A program made the position numbers and the translations under genes. DNA of 33,941 bases from Purshia tridentata (taxonomy: Eukaryota; Streptophyta; Magnoliopsida; Rosales; Rosaceae): positions 1 through 33,941 of the forward strand of contig QANT01005858.1 in the NCBI GenBank assembly GCA_003254885.1, given 5' to 3'. Under the pieces are notes generated by a model, which worked only from the letters and a program-made list of their open reading frames with translations, did not search any database and was not told the DNA's origin. Positions 10,634 to 21,800 of this stretch are shown one piece after another. Every line of letters begins with the position of its first letter. Position 1 is the first letter of the stretch.

Positions 10634-13474
10634 TCATCAACACATGGTTGTGTCACTGTCAATTAGGAGACAAGCTAGTCTATGTAGACAACTGCACCTT
10701 CTAAGTTGCAGAATGAAAGTTTTAAATCATCTTCATATTATTTTTTGATCATTTACTTCATTTCAAACACAGAGGTATATGTTATTCATTGAGAAAAATG
10801 GTAAAAATTTTGTATATTTAAGCTTGTTCTACACTATGTGATTGAGTTTCACACTTAATCTTGTGAGAGTCCAAAGCAGTATCCATGGATCCATATATAA
10901 TTGTAGAATTAGTTGAACTCATGTCATCTACTTCCCAAAAAGTTGCCTTTCCATCTTTCAAAATGTGCAAGTGACACACTATGATTGTTTTACAATACAT
11001 GACTAATGACTTGTCTTGATAGAGATCGAAGTTTTAGTTTTACTCGAATTAGACCCCACACATAATAGAAAATGTTAGGAATCTACCATTCTGTTCCTTT
11101 TCATCGGGCACACTTTCATTACTCGATCATGCACTCTTTTGAGTATCAATACAAATCATGTAAACCAGGACCACCCATATATATATATATATGATAATGA
11201 AAACTGGCTTTTCTTTTTTTTAAGCAGACATAGTGAAGTCATTAGAAAAGAAAGTGGTTGTGCATGTAGTGTTGTAGAGCATGAGATAATGGATGGTGAC
11301 AGAAGAGAACAAAATATTCCTCAACAAAATAGGCAAATTAGTACCAACCACACATTATGGGACGATTAAAGCTCTTCGTTCTTCAGCGGCTGTCAATGCT
11401 TGGCGTGACACCAATTAAGTCACTTTTTCAAGCTAGGTTGAATTTTAAATAGTACAACACTCTGCAGCGCACATGGAATATTATAAAAGAAGGAAAGGTC
11501 GATCTGGTGTTTGTTCACTCGATCTTCATGATATCATTTCATTAAAAATTTAATCTTCTCATTGGCTACTGTTCACTCCACATGCATTAATTATATACTT
11601 GTTTATTATCGAACACACATAGTGATCAATATTAGGTCATTTTCTCAATAAGTGTGCATATATGCATACATAATTAATTATGTCTACTTTTTGCAAAACC
11701 TATAGAGCATAACTACAATATTAATTTAATGTGGGTATGAATGAATTACCATATAATTAAATTTATTTTGGAGATACCATCTGCTTATTTATGACAGTAC
11801 ATAATCTTAAAGTAAAATAAAATATTACTTCTGTTATGGTATACTTGTAAACTTGTATCTTTCTTCAGATTTAAAATTATTTTTGCCAAACAATTTTAGA
11901 AAGTTTTAATTGAGGAAAGAGACTCAAAATTCACAAAGTTAAAATAGTTTGAATTTAAATGACATAAACATAATACTTTGGATATATATTATAAAAATAT
12001 AACTATTTAGACCTAAATTTTCAAAATGTATTGTCATGTAAGATGTACCTATCCATGTCCATGTTGTATAATCCTCTCTCTCTTCACACCTTAAGAGCTT
12101 AAGTATGAAGACTTCTTTCCCATGCAAGAAATGTTTAATATATATTTCCACTAATCAAAGTTGAGATAAGAAAGAATATACTGATTTATTCTTATTTTAA
12201 TTTGATTTCCATGGTTTGGGAATAAAAAATCATGTTTTATATTCAATGTATACACCAAAAGTGATGTGAAGTACGATGGATGCTTCTATCTTTCTTATCT
12301 CAGAACTCGCATTAAGTTATTAAGAAATTATTAAGATATAGATTTAGAATCTTGATTACACGATACATGCAACAAAATGAGCGCATAACATTGTCTTATG
12401 CAAGCTGAGATGCAAAGTGCAAACTCTTATATATCTGCTATTGGCCATGCGTCAACTTCAACAGATATATCAAAGGAGGGCTACAATCCTTCCAGATTGC
12501 TAAAGTCATGTAACATTTTCTTCATCAATTGTGTGAAAGGGCATTGGGTTAATCATTCACAACACTTTTACCTTTTATAAAAAACAAAATAAGAATCTAC
12601 CCATACTACATGTCATTTCTCTTAAATATTAACATGATATATTTACTATTAGGGTATAAATTTTACACAATTAAAGAGACTTGATATATATTTAAGATTC
12701 ATATTAATTAAAAAGATATATGTAGATAAAAACCTAACTATATCGTCCTGAATCTTTAAACTATTATTATGAAAGTTGAATTTAACCAAAAGTGAATCTT
12801 TAAATTGTATGGACCAAAAAAGTGGTTAATAGATAGATTATTTTAGAAATTATTATGATGCGGACATTTATTAATATAAGAATGCATTTTTCACGGTTAG
12901 ATTGACGGATTCACCATTTTTTTATACTATACTAATACTATAGACGATTTATAGCTTGTTTAATTCATATGTCTGCCATTCTAGATCTTTCACATTTTCA
13001 CCCAAAATTAAGTTGTTCCGCAACGTAGAATCTTTTACAACCTTACCACTAAACTACAGGCCACAAGCTTAGTAGACTAGTAGTATACATGATTTATAGC
13101 TTTTTTCATATGTCTGCATGTTATACAGATGTCTGCTATTCTTTACGACCTTACCACTTAACTTTTTGTTTTTATTACCAAAAGAAGCGAGTTACGCAAG
13201 AGGAGTTTTTATTCTCCACCAATTAAACTAACTTCAATTCACAACTTGGCACTAAACTACAAGCAACAAACTACAACATGCTAAGTGGTGCTTGTAAAAA
13301 TCAACCAGTGGCAATTGTGAAATTCACAACAAAAAGTTGGTGGTTTTCAAGAAATCCCACGTTAAAAACGAGCGATCACTCACACTCACAAGTCAGAGAT
13401 CCAAAGCGCAAGTAGCAGCTCTCAACTGCCTTTCTCTGTCTTCTTCTTCTTCTTAGAGCAGAGCAGAGAGCGAG
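10634..13474. other. Intergenic region between RHM and the oxidase gene
   Basis: The first few hundred bases are the RHM 3' UTR and terminator region. The rest is AT-rich with no family-like frame on either strand. It holds an (AT)n run near 11168-11192, and imperfect repeats near 12940-13160. The last 100 bases, ending in a CTT-rich leader and GAGCAGAGCAGAGAG, are the probable 5' UTR of the oxidase gene. Confidence 0.55.
12945..13165. repeat. Imperfect direct repeat (about 140-base spacing)
   Basis: The words GATTTATAGCTT, CATATGTCTGC and ACCTTACCACT occur in the same order near 12947-13053 and again near 13090-13163. The second copy is shortened. This looks like an old, partly deleted duplication. 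Confidence 0.4.
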
Positions 13475-14680
13475 ATGGAATATTCCGGCGACGAGTACGA
13501 CGTGATTGTAGTCGGCGCGGGCATCATCGGAAGCTCCACCGCCTACCAGACGGCGAAGCGCGGGCAGAAGACTCTCTTGCTGGAGCAGTTCGACTTCCTC
13601 CACCACCGCGGCTCCTCCCACGGCGAGTCCCGCACCATACGCGCCACCTACCCGGAGGACTACTACGCCCCCCTCGTCCTCGAGTCCTACTCGCTCTGGC
13701 AGCAGGCCCAATCCGAGATTGGTTACAACGTCTACTTCAAGGCCCGCCAGTTCGACATGGGCCCCGCCCATGACAAAGTCCTCCAGGCCATTGTTGCCAG
13801 CTGTCGCACCAACTCCCTCCCCCACCGGGTCCTCGACAGCCAACAAGTGGAGCAAGAGTTCTCGGGTCTGGTCCGCATACCCGACGACTGGATGGGCCTC
13901 ACCACCGAGCACGGTGGGGTCATCAAGCCCACCAAGGCCGTGTCCATGTTCCAGACGCTAGCGCTGCAAAACGGCGCCGTTTTGAGGGACAACATGGAAG
14001 TGAAGGACATTCAGAGAGATGGGGCTAAAGGAGGCATTTGGGTTTATACAGAAACTGGTGAGAGGTTTTGGGGGAAGAAGTGTGTGGTGACGGTTGGGGC
14101 TTGGACCAAGAAGTTAGTTAAAACGGTTGCTGGGGTTGAACTGCCTATTCAGCCACTGGAGACCACAGTGTGTTACTGGAGGATAAAGGAGGGGCATGAG
14201 GCTGACTTCGCCATTGGAGGTGACTTCCCAACCTTTGCTAGCTCGGGACACCCCTACATCTATGGGACACCCTCTTTGGAGTACCCGGGCCTGATCAAGA
14301 TTGCTGTGCATGGCGGGTACGCGTGTGACCCGGATAAGAGGCCGTGGGGCCCCGGAAACCCGTTGGCTCCGTTGAAGGAGTGGATAGAGGGGAGGTTCTC
14401 GGGCTTGGTTGACTCGGGTGGGCCAGTGGCCACTCAGTTGTGCATGTACTCCATGACCCCAGATGAAGATTTTGTGATTGATTTCTTGGGAGGGGAGTTT
14501 GGGAAGGATGTGGTGGTGGGTGGCGGGTTTTCGGGTCACGGGTTCAAGATGTCGCCAGTGGTGGGTCGGATCTTGGCTGACCTTGCGCTGAGTGGGGAGG
14601 CCAAAGGAGTGGAGCTAAAGCACTTTAGGATAGAAAGGTTTCAAGAGAATCCCAAAGGCAATTTTAAAGACTTCGTGTAA
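13475..14680 (+). CDS. SOX: Peroxisomal-type sarcosine/pipecolate oxidase, FAD-dependent, 401 aa
   Basis: Members of the monomeric sarcosine oxidase family oxidise N-methylated or cyclic imino acids such as sarcosine and L-pipecolate, releasing hydrogen peroxide. The plant enzyme (Arabidopsis At2g24580 type) is about the same length. The N-terminus has the Rossmann motif GAGIIG at 14-19, then the HGESR segment at 49-53, typical of the family. Cys323 in CMYSMTPDEDFVID is at the position of the cysteine that carries the covalent flavin in bacterial enzymes. GFSGHGFKMSP at 351-361 is the conserved flavin-contacting end. The gene is one uninterrupted exon. The first ATG lies just 5' of the dinucleotide-binding fold, so it is the natural start. 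The 5' half is much richer in GC than the flanks. The C-terminus is FKDFV, not a canonical SKL-type peroxisomal signal, so the location is uncertain. Confidence 0.95.
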   Translation: MEYSGDEYDVIVVGAGIIGSSTAYQTAKRGQKTLLLEQFDFLHHRGSSHGESRTIRATYPEDYYAPLVLESYSLWQQAQSEIGYNVYFKARQFDMGPAHDKVLQAIVASCRTNSLPHRVLDSQQVEQEFSGLVRIPDDWMGLTTEHGGVIKPTKAVSMFQTLALQNGAVLRDNMEVKDIQRDGAKGGIWVYTETGERFWGKKCVVTVGAWTKKLVKTVAGVELPIQPLETTVCYWRIKEGHEADFAIGGDFPTFASSGHPYIYGTPSLEYPGLIKIAVHGGYACDPDKRPWGPGNPLAPLKEWIEGRFSGLVDSGGPVATQLCMYSMTPDEDFVIDFLGGEFGKDVVVGGGFSGHGFKMSPVVGRILADLALSGEAKGVELKHFRIERFQENPKGNFKDFV

Positions 14681-15826
14681 ATCAATCACTGCTTCTAAAT
14701 TTCAACAATACCCCCCCGTATGCCTTGTCCATGTAGCAGGCGTAGTAAGTAACTACATCTGTGGCCATTGATTTCTTATCAATATCGTGTCATCTTTAAT
14801 ATTCACCATCCTCAAAACCATTGTCTCTGTGTAAGGGTGTGTCTGTAACTGTACGTGATCTATGTGTTTGACAAATTAACACACTTCTTTCCTCCACAAC
14901 AAGTTCAACTTCACATATCCAATAATTCAACCACGAATTCTAGGCATGGATGCAACCAACATCATCAACCATGTCCGGTGTTCAAGGCATTATTGCATTT
15001 CATTAAGACCATGTTTTTTAACGATTTAGAATTTCATCAACACCCATATAATCCAGCACCTGTTGCAAGTCATGTATTCAAAAGACGATAATTACAGTTT
15101 TTTTTGGGTAAAAAACAGAGACCAAATTCTAGGAATTTAACATGGTCAATATTCAAGGGGATTAAAAACCAATTTCAAGTGTTCAACCAACACAATTGCA
15201 GAAACAGATTTGACTAACAAAAGGAACATGTAGAAATGTACAAGATCTGCTTGCAGAAAACCGAGTCAAAGCATTAATATATGCCTGACTTATACATACG
15301 AAATACCATCAAAGCACTACATTGGAGCTTTTGTTACAACTAAATTCTCTCTAATTTTTATAGAGAAAACCTATAATAATAACAGCTATGATGTACAACC
15401 TTCGGTTGGGTTTTGAGTAAATAAATGATCTACGATCTTCCCTATGATGGAAATTTTTTTCTTATTAGATGCAACCAAGCTTCTGAGATTCATTAAGGTG
15501 AAAAACGGGAACCTGAGTTGCTTGGCTGAGCAAAATAATAAATCAATCTAACCACATCTAGGAGACTAGGAAGGAGAAAAAAAATTGCAGATTATGCTTC
15601 CAATTTAATACCCAATAAAAACATAACCGTATTCGGGAACCCAAGCCCATATTGCACTTAAACCAAATGTGAACCTGCAACACAAGGAAATGGGACACAT
15701 AAGCTTTGAAATTCAAAAGTATTTAAAAACTGCTGATAGTAGGGAAAGAAAAGAAATCAGCAACTAAAGAAGCATATCCATAAAATCAACCACCTGAAAA
15801 AAAGAAATCTCCAGCCACTTTGGCTT
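14681..15826. other. Convergent 3' region between oxidase and coiled-coil genes
   Basis: Contains the 3' UTRs of two genes pointing towards each other. No coding frame with family similarity is seen on either strand. Confidence 0.6.
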
Positions 15827-18800
15827 TTAAATGGCAAGCGTAGCAAGAAGCGCATGCAGTATGGCCCAATAAATCATAATACCAAGCCGTAAAGCAGGTT
15901 TTCGCATTAGAGTCCGATCACAAGAAACCCTGGCAGATTGTACAAGAAGATTTAGCTCATTCACAAAATTTAGCTAAGTTTCAAATCAAAATACTAGAAA
16001 GAAAGAATTGGATATGCCTACCAAAGGCCATCAATCATGTCCGTCACAGGTCTTGTAAATCTTGGAACAATTCTTGATGTAGTGAGTGACTTAAAACCAT
16101 GAACTACAGCGCAAAAAACAAAAAAAGTTCAAAGCCAAGTAAGAAGTGACTTCAGTGACTTATCTGACTTGGTATACTAGGGGAACAAAACAGTAAAAGA
16201 GGACAGCAACTATATTGGTATAGGATCACCTTTATCATCCTCTTCATCTTCCAACCTACTAGTGCTCCCAGGATCCATATCTATGGCAATTGCAACTTGA
16301 TCATTATTGCCTTTGCGCAAACTGCGGACTTGAGGTGCAACGGCCCATTTGTTTACCTATACAAAATCAAGAACATAGAGTACTTAATGACATTACAATG
16401 ACATGTGAATAAAACTCCAACGTTCAATACAAAAGTTTAAAAGCAAATATACTATAAAGGATGCTACTAATGCTAGAGGAGTGGTCAGACATGATGTTAG
16501 AGTATTTTAATATGACACATACCATATTCTAAATTTCTAAGTCATCGGATAAAAATCCAACAGTTAAAACGACGTAGGCATAAACATGTAAGTAAATAAC
16601 AAACAAAAATATCTCACCGCAGGGTCAGCTTCAAGAATTTCAGAGGTCCTGCTAGTTTCCCTGCCAGAATCTCCCACACCTTCAAGCAAATTTAGTCGTG
16701 ATTCCTTCTCATGCAATGACTTCTCAAGAGTTTCTCCCTTGCGTGCTAATTCTTCTACCTTACTCCTTTCTAATTGCAATAATGTATCCTTGCTTTGAGC
16801 CAAAGCTCGCAGATCCCCCAATTCTGATATAAAAGAATCAATCTTTTTCTTAAACATTTCCTTGTGTTCAGAGACATGATCATTGTTCTTATCCTCAATA
16901 TTTGCACTGTGCACCCCAACCCGAGCAATATTCATATCAAACCATGTTAATAACTCAAGAATCTCATCTGAATTTCTCTTGTTGCTGATTTGTGATGCAA
17001 CAAGAACATCATTGGTGCACCTAGTGACCTCTTGCCTTAAGAAAGATATTTCGGCATCTCGATCTTGCAATTGTGATTGGAGCTTTTCAACCTCAGCAAG
17101 GAGGTTTGCAGATAGATGATGTAGCTCATCAAACTTACTCACAGTGATGGAAAGTTTTTTAATGACCTTTCCACGAGAAGCTTCAAGGTTCTCCAGATCT
17201 AGGTTCTTTTGTTCCACAATCTTTTCCAGCTCCTTAATCTTGTAAGTGAGACCTTGAATCTGCACCTCTTCCTCATCAAGTGCTTGCATTAGGTCCTCAA
17301 TTTCTGTAATCACAAGCAAATTTCATAATTACTGATCATCTAAAATAACAATTTAAAATTTAACCAGAAAGATCAACATTTGAAATTATAGAAGATATAA
17401 AGGTGAGGATCCAATGTCCATGAAAAACTGACCTTGGTCTTTGGAAGCAATCACATCAGTCAGTGATCTGACCCTGTCTTGTAACTCAGTAGAGGTGGCA
17501 TGGCCATCTTCTAGCTCCTTTATTCTCTGATCCAGTAGGTTACGTTCACCCTTCATCACTTCCACCTGTTTCTCCAAATCTTGCACCAACGATTTTGAAG
17601 ATTGAAGATCCATTGAATAACTCGTTGCAGCTGCTTCAGCTTCCTTGATTTGACTTACAAGCTCCATGCAAATCCTTTCCTTCTGAATGTCCTTCTCCTG
17701 AAGCTCTTTCTGCAACTTTGAAATGGTAATCTTCATTTCCTTTTGGCTAACTTCCATGATTTCATCTGTCAGAATCACAAAATCACTCACAGTCGACAAC
17801 AGCCTGTCTGTCATATTCCTGACACATTCCTCAGAGCAAAACTGATCCTCTCCAGTCAAAGAAAGTCCTTCCACAGGAAATTCTGCTGATTTCAGTCTCA
17901 TCCCCAAATCTCCAAAAGCCCAACTATTTCCCACCAATCCGGCTTTTCTTCTGTCCATTTCCATAACTGAACTAGTGCATGCTTCAAAGAGCAAGACAAG
18001 ATTTCTCCGCAAGACAAGAAGTTCCTTGTCCTTTTCCTTTTCAACAAGTTCCATACGTGAAAAGTTTCTCTTCAAGGATTCAAATGACTCATTTTTGGAA
18101 GTAATTTCTCCACAAACAATTGCCATCAATTTAGATACACTGATGGATTTTTCATGAAATGAGGTTGAGTGTTCATCTAGTTTTTCTTTAAGAGCGCCAA
18201 TCTCCATCATGAGTTCTTGCATATAATGCCTTACGTAACTAAATGTTTCAATTACAAAATTGTCATCAAAATGGCCATGCATGTTGGAGTCTGACCAAGA
18301 ATTCATCGAAATAAAGTTCTCCTGAACAGGGAATTCAAGTTAGAAGATATGAAAAATGAAATATGTGCTATAAATTGTATAAATTATGCTTATACAAGAG
18401 AACAATGCTTCCGATCAAATATAATAACTAAAATTGTCAGAGAATAATAGTATAATAATTTCGAAAAAAGACTAATAGTATAAACAATAATTATGATAAT
18501 AAAAATAGCAGTTACAAGTGATAATGGTAAGAATAATAATGGAGGAGCCAAAATAAATCCAAACTTTGGATAGCAAGTGATGTGAAATCAATTTTTAATT
18601 AGGAGTTGGCATTATAGAAGAGATCAAAGTACTAATATACTCAACGAATTCTTCTATAATCATAATTCCACACTAGAAATGATTCATTCTCTAACCTGCT
18701 TAGTGCAGTGGACTAAACCATACTTTTCTTCAAATGAAGTTTACTAGTAGTGATGCAACAAAATATTTGCTAGCCAAAGAACCTAGAATTGGTAGAAAAT

Positions 18801-21800
18801 GCCCTTTAACAAGCCACACATGCACATAGTAAAAACACCTTATCTGATTTGCTCGTTACGAATCCACCAGTTGCAGTAAAAGGGGGCACATCAACCATGT
18901 TAGCACCACTGCTTGATTTAAGACACAAGTCAAAACTAGACTCCAGGTTGTGCATAAATTCAAAGTCCTTGTGAAAGACACCAGTCAGTAAATTGTTAAT
19001 ATCATGGAAACCCTTCCTGAGTTGATCTACACCAGATTTTAATCCTGCAAATTCAGAAAATTTGTTTTTTCTTTCCTCGGAGTGAGCAGTAGATAATTTT
19101 TCAACACTTAAAAGAGCTTCAAGTTTGGCGGCCTCTGCAAGATCCCTTTCCCTGGAGATTATAGCAAGTTCACTAGCAGATTTTGCTAGCTCTTCCTGGA
19201 GACCATCATTTCTCTCTTGAACCTCATTCAATTCTGCTAGGAGTAGCTCTGCTGCTCTCTTAGACTTCCTGGCCTCTTGTTCTGAAGAAACCAAATCTGC
19301 ACGCAAATCAAATAACATTTTCGAGATTTGTTCACACTTCACAACTGGATCACCAGAGTTAACATCATCTGCAACATCAATGTTGCCTAAAATACTTAAA
19401 ATCATGCTCAAAGTATTTCCTTTCTCGTGCAGATTGTGTTCAGTTTCTTTCAAACAGTTCCTCAAGAATTCACCCTCAGATTCTAAGGCTTCTACCCTCT
19501 CAGGATAAGTGGACAAATCCCTGAAAATTTGTTCATATTCTGCCAGTTTGCCTTCCCCTATCTTGATCTCAGATCTCAAACGTTCCACCTCAGAATTAAT
19601 CTGATCAATAGTTTGCTTCAGACTGTCACGTTGTTGCACCAATGACTTCCCCTTTCTAACTGCAACATTTAACTTCTCTCTGACAGAAGCAGACTTCTGC
19701 TCCTCCTGATTTAGGAGCCCTTGCAACTCATTCACTTTTTTATTTAGTGCTTCTAATTCACAAGCCAAAAACTGTTGCTTCTCCACATATCCATCTCTCT
19801 CCTCCTTCACATCCAAAAATTCACGATGAACTTCCTCCAACTCTTTCTTCAAAACAGCTATTTCTGATTCCCCAGTATCAACTGTACATATGCTTCTTGC
19901 TTCATTAACCACTGCTTCAGCATTTTCAGTACCGAGACCATCAGCTGCACCCCCAAACACAGGTTTTCCAGAGGAAAGAATTGCATAACTCTCTAAAAGC
20001 TTATTCAGTAACCCCTCCAAGCACTCAATGCTACTGCCACCAGAAGACTCGTACTTCGTTCCAGGATCCTGCAATGCATCAGCAACCAAACTCTGCAATC
20101 TTCTTATTTCACTTTCTATGCTGAAAATTTGCTTTTCACTCCCACACATTTTGGCCACATTCTCCTGCAAATCAGCAACTTCCATCTGCAGCTTTTCATT
20201 ATGAAACTCAAACTCAGCTGCCTTTGCTAAAAGTTTCTCATGATCATTGACCAGAGTCTCCAATCTTTCAGAGAGATGATCTCTCTCGTGAATAAATGTT
20301 TGAATGTCTGCCTCAAGGTCCGATATTCTCTTCCATGAGGCTTCCAAATCAGCAGTTAGTGATACACAAGAGTTTTCAAGGTCAACAACCTTATGCTGGA
20401 GAGTCATATTATCACACTGCGCCTCTGAAAGTGTTTTCCTTAACCACTCAATCCTTTCCTCTGGCTCCATGGAGCGCAGATGTGATGGCATATCAATCCT
20501 GTCCAAAAGTTCCTCCCATCTCTGGACTAAGTTGTTCCTTTCCATTAAGGATTGTTCCAGCATTTCATTTTGTTCGGCCAACCCATAAAACTTACTTTGA
20601 AGTTCCTCATACTTTCTTTTCAAATCATCACTGGAATCTGAACTTGGCTGTACATCATCTTTCCAAGAATCCATAACAACAAAACCCGCATCAGAGTATG
20701 AACCCCCTCCAGCAGAACTCTTCTGGTCTGAATCTGTCAGAGGAAAATCATTACCAGTAGCTGATCTTGCTAGCCAATCAATCTTTTCAATAACATCTCT
20801 TGAATGAAAATGCTCTGGCAGATCAAGGTCCTCTAAAATCTCTTCTATTCTCTGAAGAACAGAATCTTTGAGAAGGAATGATTCTCTTAATGCAGTAGCC
20901 GAATTGCGGATGTATGAAAGCTCAGATTCCAGAGCTTCCACACGCTCACCTGCCTCTGAATACGCCTTAAGTTTTGTTTCAACCTCAAGAAGCCTGGCAT
21001 CTTTCAATTGCAGCTCCTGCAAGAACCTTTCTAGTTCACTAGATTTCTCAGTAAGGGACTGCATGAGACCATCTCGCTGTACAATCAAGCCTTTCCCCTT
21101 GGTGACAGCAATGCTAAGCTTCTCTCTAAGGGAAGATACCCGTTGCTCTGACTGTTCAAATTCATTTACTCTCTCCTGTAACTCAGAACGAGCAACAAGA
21201 AGAGATTCCTCCGCCTGACGTAAACTCTCCCTGAGAACAATTATTTCATTTTCATGCTGGAGACACAAGGCATTTAACTGCTGTATTTCTTCCTGCATTA
21301 AATTCAACTCCATCACCTTAGATCCAAAACCATCTTTAGATAAGCCTGCCTGCACATTAGCCTCCTTGTATTTTTGAACAAGACACGATATCAGTGATTC
21401 CAAACGTGAAGCAGGCATTTTATCGACTTGAATCTCAGCATGCTCCACTTCTAGCACACCCTCAACATCTTCTAATAGCTTCTGAATAGTACTTGAATCA
21501 AGGCATCTTTGTTTGAGTTCCTCAAATTCTTCTGCTCTATTCATCAACTCTGAATTTAGCTTCTTGTTAACAGATTCAAGTTGCAGCCTCTCACTAAAAA
21601 ATTTCTCCAGCTGTTCCATGATAGTTTCATAATTACTGTAATCTAGAGGATCAAGAGGCTTCTCATCTTGCAGGTTCATCTCACTTTCATCTATGGACCC
21701 ATGCAGAACAGTAAGAAGTTTTCTAAGGTTTCCATACAGCTTAAGCAACATATCATTGGCCAATTCATTCTTTCCATGAAGATCAACACATTTCTCATCC

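Noticed and set aside
11139..11369. Possible small secreted peptide gene
   Set aside because: The frame crosses an (AT)n microsatellite and a T-run, with no signal peptide and no conserved motif.
13376..13912. Long antisense frames over the oxidase gene
   Set aside because: GC-rich coding sequence produces stop-poor antisense frames; the sense frame has all the flavin-binding motifs.
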